NCBI GenBank assembly: GCA_964412195.1
Contig: CAYPNP010000012.1
Location: 80,552-144,551, forward strand
Reading direction: 5' to 3'
Length of the DNA stretch: 64,000 bases
From: CAYPNP01 sp964412195
GTDB lineage: Bacteria; Acidobacteriota; JAAYUB01
The notes under the pieces are model-generated. The model searched no databases. It was given only the letters and a program-made list of their open reading frames with translations, and was not told the DNA's origin. Position 1 is the first letter of the stretch. Each line of letters begins with the position of its first letter. This document shows, piece by piece, positions 9,033 through 22,457 of this stretch. The translations under genes were made by a program, and so were the position numbers.

Positions 9033-9176
9033 GGAGTTAGCAGTGAGGAGTCAGGAGTGAGGAGTGAGGAGTCAGAACGGATTGTTGCTCTGGACAGATT
9101 CTTCAATCCGATTCGTCACTCCATCGCGACTGGTTCCCCACTCCGCAATCCGCAATTCGCAATCCGCAATCAGACG
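9029..9176. repeat. Tandem repeat tracts between gltX and radA
   Basis: GAGGAGTGAGGAGTCAG-type units (9029-9074) are followed by a heptamer array of CCGCAAT/TCGCAAT (9137-9176). The latter is the reverse complement of the GATTGCG/AATTGCG array found elsewhere in the window. No gene is seen. Confidence 0.8.
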
Positions 9177-9219
9177 GAATCAAGTACAATGACTAAAACT
9201 GGCTCTGTGGGATGAGCTG

Positions 9220-10590
9220 ATGGTCAAGAAAGCCTCGTCCGAGTTCGTCTGCCAGAGCTGCGGCCACCGCGCCCCCAAGTGGCTGGGGCGCTGTCCCGAC
9301 TGCGGCGCCTGGGACAGCCTCGTGGAGGAGGTGTCCGCCCCCGCCGCCCCGGGGCGCGGGCCGGCCGCCGCCGCGCCGGGCGGGCGGATCGAGGCCGTGC
9401 CCTACGACCAGATTCAAACGCAGGAGGGCGCCCGCCTGTCCTCCGGGCTGCCGGAGTTCGACCGGGTGCTGGGCGGCGGCATCGTGCCCGGCTCCCTGGT
9501 GCTCCTCGGCGGCGAGCCCGGGGTGGGCAAGTCCACCCTGCTCCTCCAGATCGCCGGGTCGGTCTCCGCCCGGGGCCTGGACGTGCTCTACGTCTCGGGC
9601 GAGGAGTCGGACCGCCAGATCAAGCTCCGGGGCGAGCGCCTGGGCCTGCGGGCCGACCGCCTGCTGGTCTATCCCGAGACCGCCGTCGAGCAGATCGAGG
9701 CGGAGCTGGCCGCGCGCCGCCCGGGGCTGGTGATCGTGGACTCCATCCAGACGACCTACACCTCCGCGCTGGAGTCCGCCCCCGGCAGCATCGGCCAGAT
9801 CCGCGAGTGCGCCACCCGCTTCCTGTTCCAGGCCAAGTCCACCGGCACGCCGGTCTTCCTCATCGGCCACATCACCAAGGAGGGCGCCATCGCCGGGCCC
9901 AAGGCGCTCGAGCACATCGTCGACACTGTGCTCTACTTCGAGGGCGAGCGCCAGCACCACCACCGCGTCATCCGGGCGGTCAAGAACCGCTTCGGCGCCA
10001 CCAGCGAGGTGGCCATCTTCGAGATGACCGGCGCCGGCCTGAAGACCGTCGAGAACCCGTCGGCGTTCTTCCTGTCGGAACACCAGGGCGGCACCGCCGG
10101 GACCGCCGTGATCTGCTGCCTGGAAGGCTCCCGCCCCCTGCTGGTGGAAGTGCAGGCGCTGGTCAGCCAGTCGAACTTCAGCTCCGGACGGCGCATGACC
10201 CAGGGGTACGACCGCAACCGCCTCTCCCTGCTCCTGGCCATGCTGGAGCGCGTGGCGGGCATCCAGGTCCTGGGGGCGGATGTCTACCTGAACGTCGCCG
10301 GCGGGATCGAGGTGGACGAGCCGGCGGCCGACCTGGGCGTGGTGGCCGCGGTGGCCAGCTCGCTGCGCAACCAGCCGGTGCCGGCCGACCTGGTCCTGGT
10401 GGGCGAGGCCGGGCTGGGCGGCGAGGTCCGGGCTGTGCCGCAGGCGGGGCTGCGGGCGAAGGAGGCGGCGGCGCTCGGGTTCCGGCGCTGCGTCCTGCCG
10501 GCCGGCAACACCCCCCTGCCCTCCCCCGTCAAGGGGCTGGAGATCCTGCCGATCCAGAGCGTCAACCAGCTCCTCGACATCCTCTTCTAA
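9220..10590 (+). CDS. radA: DNA repair protein RadA (Sms)
   Basis: A 456-residue protein. The N-terminal zinc finger has C11, C14, C25 and C28. The RecA-like ATPase has Walker A GEPGVGKS at 98-105 and the RadA signature KNRFG at 255-259. The Lon-like C-terminal domain follows from about residue 280. RadA drives branch migration of recombination intermediates. All signature elements and the length are normal. The start is the usual MVKK; the ribosome-binding site (GGGATGAG) is weak. Confidence 0.97.
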   Translation: MVKKASSEFVCQSCGHRAPKWLGRCPDCGAWDSLVEEVSAPAAPGRGPAAAAPGGRIEAVPYDQIQTQEGARLSSGLPEFDRVLGGGIVPGSLVLLGGEPGVGKSTLLLQIAGSVSARGLDVLYVSGEESDRQIKLRGERLGLRADRLLVYPETAVEQIEAELAARRPGLVIVDSIQTTYTSALESAPGSIGQIRECATRFLFQAKSTGTPVFLIGHITKEGAIAGPKALEHIVDTVLYFEGERQHHHRVIRAVKNRFGATSEVAIFEMTGAGLKTVENPSAFFLSEHQGGTAGTAVICCLEGSRPLLVEVQALVSQSNFSSGRRMTQGYDRNRLSLLLAMLERVAGIQVLGADVYLNVAGGIEVDEPAADLGVVAAVASSLRNQPVPADLVLVGEAGLGGEVRAVPQAGLRAKEAAALGFRRCVLPAGNTPLPSPVKGLEILPIQSVNQLLDILF

Positions 10591-10868
10591 TTGCGGATTG
10601 CGAATTGCGGATTGCGGATTGAAAACCGCTTTCGTGTGGTTCGTGGTTCCAAGTTGCGGATTGCGGATTGCGGATTGAACCGCCAAGGCGCAAAGGACGT
10701 AAAGAAGAATTCTACGCAGATTGACGCGGATGGATTATGATTTTTTATGATCAATCATCAGGTCTGGATCATACCGGATCATAAAGAATCAGCGAAAATC
10801 TGCGTTGAATGATCGGTCGGGTTGCGGATCGGAACCCGTTCGTGTGGTTCGTGTGGTTCGTGGTTCGA
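10591..10868. repeat. Composite repeat tract between radA and the signalling operon
   Basis: A mosaic of GATTGCG/AATTGCG heptamers (10591-10620, 10655-10678), GTTCGTGTG nonamers (10630-10652, 10845-10868), and an interspersed repeat with ends ACGCAGATT (10715-10723) and AATCTGCGT (10797-10805). The last contains ATGATCAATCAT and paired GGATCATA units. No gene is seen. Confidence 0.8.
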
Positions 10869-12008
10869 TCAGGCCCGCCGCACGGTGACCACCGTGATGT
10901 CGTCGGACTGCGGGTGGTCGCCGGCAAACCGGTGGACCGCCTGGACGACGGTCGCCGCAAGCTCGCTCGCGGACCCGCCGCCGGCTTGCTTGAGGCACTC
11001 CAGCAGGCCCCCCTCCTCCAGCATCTGGTCCGCCGCGTTGTAGGCCTCGGACACGCCGTCCGAGTAAAGCACCAGCGAGTCCCCCGGCTGCAGTTCGATC
11101 GTGGTGCTGCCGACCTCCGCCCCGGGCATGAATCCCATTACCATGCCCGACTTCGTCTGCGCCAGGCTCGGCTCGGCCCCCGGCCGGACCAGCACCGGCG
11201 ACGGGTGACCGGCGTTGGCGCACATCACGGCACCGGTCGCCGGATCCACGATGATGCACAGCATGGTGACGAACATGCAGCGGGGATTCTGCACGGCCAG
11301 GGCCTCGTTCACTTCGCGCAGGATCTCTTCGGGCGTGTGGTATTGCCGGGCCATGGTCCGGAGGAGTGTCGACGTGACTGCCATGAAGAGAGCCGCCGGG
11401 ATGCCCTTCCCGGAAACGTCACCCACCGCCAGGAGCAGGCGGCCGTCTTCCAGCCGCAGGACCTCGTACAGGTCCCCGCCGACCTCGCGGGCCGGCTCCA
11501 GGAGGGCGCCGACCTCCACGCCCGTCCCCGCTACGCAGGCGTCGATGTCCGAGGGCAGGATCCCCAGCTGGATCTCCCGGGCTATGGCCAGCTCCGCGGC
11601 GATCTTCTCCTTGACGGCGTCGGAGTACGCCTTCGCCTTGAGGAGGGAGCGCACCCGGGCCTTGACCTCGAGGATCTCGAAGGGCTTGGTCAGGTAGTCG
11701 TTGCCGCCGACCTCGAACCCGCGCGTTTTGTTTTGCACCTCCTCGAGGGAGCTGAGGAACATCACCGGGATCTCCCGGGTGGCGGGCGCTGCGCGGAGAC
11801 GCCGGCACACCTCGTAGCCGTCGATCCCCGGCATCATGATGTCCAGCAGGACGAGGTCCGGCGGATTCTTCTCGGCGCTGCGCAGCGCCGCCTCCCCGTC
11901 CAGGGCCACGCTGAGCTTGTGGTCCTCGCGCAGCGACTGCACCAGCACGTCCACGTTGGCTTTCACGTCGTCGACGATCAACACCCGGCATTCGGACAGG
12001 TCCTTCAT
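10869..12008 (-). CDS. Response regulator with PP2C (RsbU-type) Ser/Thr phosphatase output
   Basis: A 379-residue protein. The receiver domain (1-125) has phospho-acceptor D56 (LVLLDIMMPG) and K108. A short linker with the AREIQLGILP signature follows, then a SpoIIE/RsbU phosphatase domain (about 170-379) with EVGGDLYEV, DVSGKG, NAGHPSP and YSDGV metal-binding motifs. Such proteins dephosphorylate anti-anti-sigma factors in partner-switching pathways; no such partner is visible here. It begins four bases after the stop of the HD-GYP gene and is the last gene of a three-gene signalling operon. Confidence 0.9.
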   Translation of the reverse strand: MKDLSECRVLIVDDVKANVDVLVQSLREDHKLSVALDGEAALRSAEKNPPDLVLLDIMMPGIDGYEVCRRLRAAPATREIPVMFLSSLEEVQNKTRGFEVGGNDYLTKPFEILEVKARVRSLLKAKAYSDAVKEKIAAELAIAREIQLGILPSDIDACVAGTGVEVGALLEPAREVGGDLYEVLRLEDGRLLLAVGDVSGKGIPAALFMAVTSTLLRTMARQYHTPEEILREVNEALAVQNPRCMFVTMLCIIVDPATGAVMCANAGHPSPVLVRPGAEPSLAQTKSGMVMGFMPGAEVGSTTIELQPGDSLVLYSDGVSEAYNAADQMLEEGGLLECLKQAGGGSASELAATVVQAVHRFAGDHPQSDDITVVTVRRA

Positions 12009-12012
12009 CGCG

Positions 12013-13526
12013 TCACTCCGTTGGTTTCGTTTCAGTCGGAGCCGATCCCGGGGATTTCAGCAGGATCGACAGCTTGGCTTCCAGAATCGTCAACTCGAGG
12101 GGCTTGAGCATGTAACCGTCGAAGCCCCGCTCGCGGGCCTCCCGCTCGTTCAGGTCGAAGTCGCTGGCGGTGATGGCCAGCACGACCGGCTGGCGCCCGG
12201 CCGGCGCCTCGGCGCGCAGGGCCTGCACGAGCGCATAGCCGTCCATCTCCGGCATCTCGATGTCGGTCAGCACGACGTCGCAGGGGCGCCGCTGGAAGAT
12301 CTCGAGCGCCTCCTGCCCGTTGCCGGCCGACTCCACCAGGCAGCCGGCCGCGGCCAGCTGGCTCCGCATGATCTCCCGGCTCACTTCGACGTCCTCCACC
12401 ACGAGGAAGGACTTCGCCCGGAGGACCGACCCCGCCGGGACGCCGCCCAGCGACTCCCGCTCCTCGTCGTAGTCGGCGTACGTGAGGGCGATGTTGCGGA
12501 AAGTCTCGTGGATGTCAAGGAAGGCGTCCACCACTTCGGGATCGAAGTGCTCGCCACTGCACCTCCGGATCTCCTCCACGGCCTTCTCATGAGGCCAGGG
12601 TTGCTTGTAGGCCCGCTTGCTGATCAGCGCGTCGTAGACATCGGCCAGGGCCATGAGCCGGCCCGAGAGGGGGATCTCCTCCCCTTTCAGGCCCCGCGGG
12701 TAGCCCGAGCCGTCCCATTTCTCCTGGTGGCAGTAGGCGATCTCCCGGGCCACGCGGAGGAAGGTGCCCTCTCCCAGCTTCTCCTCGGTGATCCGGAGCG
12801 CCTCGTGGCCGAAGACGGTGTGCCGCTTCATCGTCTCGAACTCGGCGTCCTCCAGCCGGCCCGCCTTGAGGAGCACGCTGTCCGGCACGCCCAGCTTGCC
12901 CACGTCGTGGAGAGGGGCGGAGACGCGCAGCAGCTCGATGTACTCGTCGGTGAGCTGGGGCGCGAATTTGGGATTCCGCCGCAGATGCAGGGCGAGGGCC
13001 TTCACATAGGCCTGGGTCCGCTTGATGTGCCCGCCGGTCTCCGGGTCGCGGTACTCGGCCAGCGTGCCCAGGCTCTCGATCATCACCATCTGGGTCCGCT
13101 GCAGCTCGCGCGTCCGCTCCTGCACCAGCGCCTCGAGGCTGTCCCGGTGGCGCTTGAGTTCGAGGTGGTTGCGCACCCGGGCCTTCAGGAGGGCTGGATT
13201 GAACGGCTTGGTGACGTAGTCCACCGCGCCGAGGGCGAGCCCCCTGGCCTCGTCCTCGGCGTCCGAGAGCGAGGTCTGCAGGATGATCGGGATGCCGCAC
13301 GTCTCCCCGTCCGCGGCGAGGCGGCGGCAGACCTCGTACCCGTCCAGGCCGGGCATCGAGACGTCCAGCAGGATCAGGTCCGGCCGGGTTTTCCGGGCGA
13401 TGGCCAGGGCCGTCTCGCCGTTCATGGCCACGCTCAGTTTGTAGTCGTCCCGCAGCAGCTCCACCAGCAGATCGACGTTGGCCTTCACGTCGTCGACGAT
13501 CAGGATGCGGCACTCGGCACGGCTCT

Positions 13527-13530
<4 letters not shown>
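12013..13530 (-). CDS. REC-HD-GYP-REC response regulator (cyclic-di-GMP phosphodiesterase type)
   Basis: A 505-residue protein. The start is GTG at 13530, which overlaps the TGA of the upstream kinase (GTGA) and has GGAGG seven bases before it. Domain order: receiver (D56, K108), HD-GYP (about 150-350; H208-D209, DGSGYP at 273-278, ALADVYDAL) and a second receiver at the C-terminus (D423, K476). HD-GYP domains of the RpfG type hydrolyse cyclic di-GMP. A terminal extra receiver is uncommon and would allow two phospho-inputs. It is translationally coupled to the hybrid kinase, the likely phosphodonor. Confidence 0.92.
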
Positions 13531-17912
<4,382 letters not shown>

Positions 17913-18004
17913 GGGTCCTCCTGGCCGGCCGCCTCAGAGGCCGCGTCCGGCTGAAATGCAGACCGGAGCCGAATCATGCGGATGACGCAAAGCCCCATAA
18001 ACTA

Positions 18005-18036
18005 CCGGAGCCGGGGAGATTGTACCCCGGCTCCGG
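18005..18036 (-). terminator. Perfect 12-bp hairpin between 18106 and 17912
   Basis: Arms 18005-18016 and 18025-18036 (CCGGAGCCGGGG / CCCCGGCTCCGG) with an 8-base loop. There is no T run, so termination may be Rho-assisted or bidirectional; it separates two minus-strand units. Confidence 0.6.
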
Positions 18037-18105
18037 AGGCGATTCCATTGCCAAATCAGCGCTTGCCCGGACCGCCAGGATCACGCGGGGCGGCCGGCTG
18101 GCCAG

Positions 18106-18696
18106 CTAATCCTTGTCCTTCGGCATGGACTCCCTGAGGTCCATCAGCTTCCAGGGGAACTTGAAAGATTCGACTTCGATCTGGTTGTTCGCCGGATTGA
18201 CCTTCAGCTCCATGGCCGGGAAGAGCATGCCGCCGCTTTTGCCCTTCTCCGGGCTGAGGACGATCTCGAAGGCCGACAGGGCGTAGTCCATGGAGCGGGT
18301 GTCGTTCCAGGCCTCACCGAACCGGATGGGCCGGTCGGTGACGGCGCGGATCTTACGGCCCTCCGGGGTTTCGAACAGCTTGATGTAGTTCAGGTCGTAC
18401 CCCAACGTGCCGGTGATGGCGATGTGCCCGTGCGCCTTCATTTTGCAGATGGCGTCGTACAGGCCGTGCATGCCGCTGGCCTGGAAAGCGCCCAGCAGGT
18501 TCTTCTGGTCCTCTTCTGTGGAGTATTCATAGATGATGATGGTGACGTTGGCGTGCCGGCCCAGCTGGGTTTCCTGGCCCATGGCGATGCCTTCGATGGT
18601 CTGGTACTTGACGGCGAATCCCCAGGTGCTCCCCAGCAGCAGGACGGCGGCTACGAGGGCCACCACCACCCAACACGATCTTCGTGCTTGCCGCAT
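18106..18696 (-). CDS. Exported protein, paralogue of the protein at 33723-34322
   Basis: A 196-residue protein with a signal peptide (residues about 1-28) and GGAGGAACC before the ATG. The mature domain aligns along its length with the protein at 33723-34322. Shared features are a (Y/F)STEED-type helix, G(H/N)I.I...LGY, and VTDRPI/ATDRPI followed by W.DTRS.DY and a final beta strand pair. No known family is recognised. It is single-gene, with a perfect hairpin downstream. It is likely periplasmic; the function is unknown. Confidence 0.75.
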   Translation of the reverse strand: MRQARRSCWVVVALVAAVLLLGSTWGFAVKYQTIEGIAMGQETQLGRHANVTIIIYEYSTEEDQKNLLGAFQASGMHGLYDAICKMKAHGHIAITGTLGYDLNYIKLFETPEGRKIRAVTDRPIRFGEAWNDTRSMDYALSAFEIVLSPEKGKSGGMLFPAMELKVNPANNQIEVESFKFPWKLMDLRESMPKDKD

Positions 18697-19027
18697 GGTT
18701 CCTCCATTTTGAAAGATGATTTAGGACGCCGCTATCTTATCAGCACACGCCCCGATTTCCAAGCGTCTTTCGCTGGATCGACCCGCTCCCCCGCTCCCCG
18801 GCGTCGGGGCCGGGCCGGTTGGCGGAGTGGTTCCGGCCGGAGGTGCCCGTTCGGGCTTCCCGCACAATCCGTTTTGAGATACAATCCAGCCGGGATTTCC
18901 CGCCGGATAAAGCAGGGACAGCGCATCGTGGGGATGGGGGGAAGCGCCAACGCGCCGGAACCAGATTCTCCGGCGTCCCCGGCGCGTGGACGGCAGTCTG
19001 AGGATCCTGTAAGCAAAGGAGGTTTGC

Positions 19028-19495
19028 ATGCCCCGATTGATCATCCTGGCCACGCTGATCGCGGCGTCCGTCGCACTGATTGCCGCCCAGGCGCAGCCGG
19101 TCCAGGACCAGCTGGCCGCCGGGCGGACCAACATCGAGCTGAAGCGCCAGGCCGTCCTCACGGCCAACCTGCCGCTCACCGCCCAGGAGTCCCAGGCCTT
19201 CTGGCCGCTCTACCACGAGTACCGGGCCGCCGTGGCCCGCAAGTACGACCGGGTGATCGCCCTGGTCGCGGACTACGTCGCCAACGGCGAAAGGATGTCC
19301 GACAAGCAGGCCGAGGAGCTGATGAACGAGTTTTGGACGACCCAGCTGGACGCCCTCGTGCTCAAGCAGGACTATTTCCCCAAGTTCAAGCAGATCCTGC
19401 CGGTCAAGAAGGCGGTGCGCTTCTTCCAGCTGGACAACCGGCTGGACGCGGCCGTCCAGTCCGACGCCTCCCGGCAGCTGCCGCTGGTGGAGTGA
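19028..19495 (+). CDS. Small periplasmic helical protein, FWPLY family copy 1
   Basis: A 155-residue protein with a signal peptide (MPRLIILATLIAASVALIAA) and a perfect AAGGAGG site. The mature part is predicted all-helical. Its shape recalls CpxP/Spy-type periplasmic chaperones, but I see no certain family match. The family signature visible in this window is an FWP-x-Y-x-E-Y motif near residue 58 and a C-terminal helix with (L/M)P..K..RF.Q..N, ending in P(L/I). Three full copies and one 36-codon remnant of this family occur between 19.0 and 30.9 kb. Confidence 0.75.
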   Translation: MPRLIILATLIAASVALIAAQAQPVQDQLAAGRTNIELKRQAVLTANLPLTAQESQAFWPLYHEYRAAVARKYDRVIALVADYVANGERMSDKQAEELMNEFWTTQLDALVLKQDYFPKFKQILPVKKAVRFFQLDNRLDAAVQSDASRQLPLVE

Positions 19496-19500
19496 GACCA

Positions 19501-19597
19501 TTGCGAATTGCGGATTGCGAATTGCGGATTTTTTGAAATTTCAAATCGCCAATTTCAGATTTCAGATTCGTGTGGTTCGCGTGGTTCGTGGTTCGGG
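19501..19597. repeat. Composite repeat tract
   Basis: The order is a GATTGCG/AATTGCG heptamer array (19501-19530), a TGAAATTTCAAAT palindrome followed by TTTCAGATTTCAGATTC (19533-19569), and a GTTCGTGTG/GTTCGCGTG array (19570-19597). The same order recurs at 22084-22371. Confidence 0.85.
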
Positions 19598-19624
19598 TCG
19601 GAATGCTCGGCGCGAGGAGGCATG

Positions 19625-20581
19625 ATGCGATCTCCCCGGGAAGCTTGGGTGCCACCTCGCCGGTTGCACGGCTGGATGACGGCCCTGTTCGTGGTTCTCG
19701 CCTCGTTTGCGGGGCTCCCGGAGGCGGGAGCAACCCAGGCCATGATTTTCCCCACGCCTGAATCGGCGGCGGCGGCCCTCGGGGCGGCCTACGAGAGCGG
19801 CGACATGGCCGCCGTGGCGGCGATCCTGGGCGATCCGAACCAGTTTCTCGTCCGCAGCGGCGACCCCGTGATCGACCGGCGCGAGCGGGATTGGTTCCTC
19901 GCCCAGTTCCGCAAAGGCTACAAGGTGGAGCCGGACGGCAGCCAGCGCGCCGTGCTCGAGATCGGCTCCCGGGACGAGCCGTACCCCATCCCCATCGTGA
20001 AATCCGGAAAACACTGGCGCTTCGATCCGCAGGAGGGACACGAGGACCTGGTGAGCCGCCGGACCAGCAAGGCGGAGCTGAACGCATTCGAGGTGCTGAA
20101 AGAGTGCGTGGAGGCCCAGGCCGACTACGTCCGCAAAGACCAGGACGGCGACGGCGCGATGGAATACGCCCGCCTGTTCCGGAGCGCGCCGGGCCGCCGC
20201 GACGGGCTCTGCTGGGAGGAAACGCCGGGAAAACTGGAAGGCCCGCTGGCCAAGTTCGCCCGGATGATCCTCAAGGAAGGGTACGATCTCAACGCCCCAG
20301 CCGACACCCTGACCTACCTCGGGTACAAATTCCGGCTGCTCCTCTCGCAGGGGCCCGACGCCCCCGGCGGAGCAAAGAATTTCATCGTCAAAGGGAAATT
20401 GAGCGGGGGATTCGCCTTCGTGGCATATCCTCTCCGATACGGCGCCTCCGGCATACTGACCATCGTGGCCGGGCCGGATGGCATGCTCTACCAGAAAGAC
20501 CTCGGCGCCAATACGGCCGCCGTCGGGCGCTCGATGACCCGTTTCAATCCGGACAAAACCTGGGACAAGGGTTCCGAATAA
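19625..20581 (+). CDS. DUF2950 family exported protein
   Basis: A 318-residue protein. The frame is open further upstream, but that part translates the repeat tract. AGGAGG at 19615-19620 supports ATG 19625 (4-base spacing) over ATG 19622 (1 base). A signal peptide (about residues 15-38) is followed by a DUF2950 domain. Recognisable blocks are FPTPESAAAALGAAYESGD, VRSGDPVIDR, YPIPIVKSGKHWRFD, DGDGAMEYA, FRSAPGRRDGLCW, GPDAPGGAKNF and LYQKDLG, with a TRFNPD..W end. DUF2950 genes often follow DUF3300 genes; here the neighbours are copy 1 of the FWPLY family and an MltF-like enzyme. The function is unknown. A second, truncated DUF2950 start occurs at 24959. Confidence 0.88.
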   Translation: MRSPREAWVPPRRLHGWMTALFVVLASFAGLPEAGATQAMIFPTPESAAAALGAAYESGDMAAVAAILGDPNQFLVRSGDPVIDRRERDWFLAQFRKGYKVEPDGSQRAVLEIGSRDEPYPIPIVKSGKHWRFDPQEGHEDLVSRRTSKAELNAFEVLKECVEAQADYVRKDQDGDGAMEYARLFRSAPGRRDGLCWEETPGKLEGPLAKFARMILKEGYDLNAPADTLTYLGYKFRLLLSQGPDAPGGAKNFIVKGKLSGGFAFVAYPLRYGASGILTIVAGPDGMLYQKDLGANTAAVGRSMTRFNPDKTWDKGSE

Positions 20582-20595
20582 TCGTGAGGTGACGC

Positions 20596-22083
20596 ATGCA
20601 TCGATTCATTCTTATCCTCAGCCTGGTTGCCTGCCTGTGGGGCGGCGCGCTCATCGCGGCCCCGCCCCAGGCCGCCAAGAAAGCCGACGCCCAGCCGGCT
20701 GCGAAAACGGAGGAGGCCGATCCCTTCCGCCTGCCGGACATCACGGCGGCCAAATGGACTGGCGACTTTGACGGCATGATCCAGCGGCGGGTGATCCGCG
20801 TCCTGGTCCCTTTTTCGAAGATCTGGTATTTCGTTGACAAGGGCACCCAGCGGGGCCTCGCCTACGATGCCGCGAGGCTCTTCGAGGATGATCTCAACAA
20901 GAAGCTGCAGAATCGTCATGTCCGCGTGCACGTGTTCTTCATCCCGGTGTCCCGCGACGAGATGGTGCCCGGGATGGTCCAGGGCCGCGGCGACCTCGCC
21001 ATCGGCAACCTCACCATCACGACAGAACGAAAAAAACAGGTGGACTTTTCCATCCCCAACCTCAAGAACGCCGCCGAGATCGTCGTCACCGCCCCCGGCG
21101 CCCCGACGGTGGCGACGGCGGAAGACCTGTCGGGCCGGGAAGTGTACATCCGTCTTTCTTCCAGTTTCGCCGAAAGCCTGAAGGCGCTGAACGCCCGCCT
21201 CGCCAAAGCCAAAAAGCCGCCCGTCAAGATCCGGCCGGCGCCCGAGACCCTGGAAGATGACGATATCCTGGAGATGGTGGCCGCCGGCCTCGTCGAGGCG
21301 ACCGTCGTCGACCAGCACATCGCCGAATTCTGGGTCAAGGTGTTCCCCAAGCTGGTGCTCAACAAGACGGCGACGCTCCGCACCGGCGGGGAGATCGCCT
21401 GGATGTTCCGCAAGAACTCCCCCCAGCTCAAGGCGGAAGTCGATGCCTTCCTGGGAAAATACGGCGAAGGCTCCCCCGTCCGCAACCAGCTCCTGCAGAA
21501 GTACCTGCAAAGCACGCGGTGGGTGAGGTCGGCGCGCTCCAACGCGGAGCTGGCCAAGTTCCAGCGCACCGTGGAGCTCTTCCGGAAATATTCCGGGAAG
21601 TACGAGCTGGACTACCTGCTGATGATGGCCGAGGGCTACCAGGAGTCCGGGCTCAACCAGGAGGCCCGCAGCCCGGTGGGGGCCATCGGGGTCATGCAGG
21701 TCATGCCGCCCACCGGCAAGGACATGAACGTGGGCGACATCACCCAGCTCGAGCCCAACATCCACGCCGGCGTGAAATACATTCGCTTCATGATGAACCA
21801 GTTCTTCGCCGACGAGCCCATGACCCCGCTCAACAAGGGTCTGTTCACGTTCGCCTCCTACAACGCGGGCCCCGGCCGGGTCAAGCAGCTGCGCGCGGCG
21901 GCGGCCAAGCGGGGGCTGGACCCCAACAAGTGGTTCAACAACGTGGAGCTGATCGCCGCCGAGCGGATCGGCCGCGAGACGGTGCAGTACGTCAGCAACA
22001 TCTACAAGTACTACCTGGCCTACCAGATGGTGGTGGAACAGATGGAGGCGCGCAAGGCCGTCAAGCCCGCCGTCAAGAAGTAA
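20596..22083 (+). CDS. MltF-like membrane-bound lytic transglycosylase (SBP_bac_3 + SLT)
   Basis: A 495-residue protein. A signal peptide (MHRFILILSLVACLWGGAL) is followed by a solute-binding-protein family 3 domain (about 65-300) and a lytic transglycosylase domain (about 330-460). The catalytic Glu is E350 in GYQESGLNQEARS. The Q.MP and NAGPGRV motifs are present. The family cleaves peptidoglycan glycan strands with formation of 1,6-anhydro-MurNAc. The MltF architecture uses the SBP-like domain for regulation. It starts 14 bases after the DUF2950 gene with GAGGTGACGC, so the two form an operon. Confidence 0.93.
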   Translation: MHRFILILSLVACLWGGALIAAPPQAAKKADAQPAAKTEEADPFRLPDITAAKWTGDFDGMIQRRVIRVLVPFSKIWYFVDKGTQRGLAYDAARLFEDDLNKKLQNRHVRVHVFFIPVSRDEMVPGMVQGRGDLAIGNLTITTERKKQVDFSIPNLKNAAEIVVTAPGAPTVATAEDLSGREVYIRLSSSFAESLKALNARLAKAKKPPVKIRPAPETLEDDDILEMVAAGLVEATVVDQHIAEFWVKVFPKLVLNKTATLRTGGEIAWMFRKNSPQLKAEVDAFLGKYGEGSPVRNQLLQKYLQSTRWVRSARSNAELAKFQRTVELFRKYSGKYELDYLLMMAEGYQESGLNQEARSPVGAIGVMQVMPPTGKDMNVGDITQLEPNIHAGVKYIRFMMNQFFADEPMTPLNKGLFTFASYNAGPGRVKQLRAAAAKRGLDPNKWFNNVELIAAERIGRETVQYVSNIYKYYLAYQMVVEQMEARKAVKPAVKK

Positions 22084-22430
22084 TTGCGGATTGCGGATTG
22101 CGAATTGCGGATTGCGAATTGCGGATTGCGAATTGCGGATTGCGAATTGCGGATTGCGNNNNNNNNNNNNNNNNNNNNNNNNNNNNNNNNNNNNNNNNNN
22201 NNNNNNNNNNNNNNNNNNNNNNNNNNNNNNNNNNNNNNNNNNNNNNNNNNNNNNNNNNAATTGCGAATTGCGAATTGCAGATTGCGAATTGCGGATTCTC
22301 TGAAATTTCAAATCCCAAATTTCAGATTTCAGATTCCTGCAGTTCGTGTGGTTCGTGTGGTTCGTGGTTATGATTTGGATCCGGGTTTGACTTCGATGTT
22401 CGATGTTCAGTGTTCGATGTTCGATGTTCG
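22084..22430. repeat. Composite repeat tract with assembly gap
   Basis: A heptamer array (GATTGCG/AATTGCG) at 22084-22158 continues after the gap at 22259-22296. It is followed by the TGAAATTTCAAAT unit (22297-22335), GTTCGTGTG nonamers (22336-22371) and a TTCGATG heptamer array (22393-22430). The heptamer array is the longest in the window, and its true length is unknown because of the gap. No gene is seen in this 374-base spacer. Confidence 0.9.
22159..22258. other. Assembly gap of 100 N
   Basis: Exactly 100 undefined bases, the conventional placeholder for an unknown distance. Both sides are the same heptamer array, so the gap is explained by the repeat. Confidence 0.99.
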
Positions 22431-22457
22431 TTCCCCAAGACTGGAAGGAGGCTCCCC

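Noticed and set aside
22084..22296. Possible CRISPR array
   Set aside because: The unit is 7 bp repeated head to tail with no unique spacers and no cas genes nearby.
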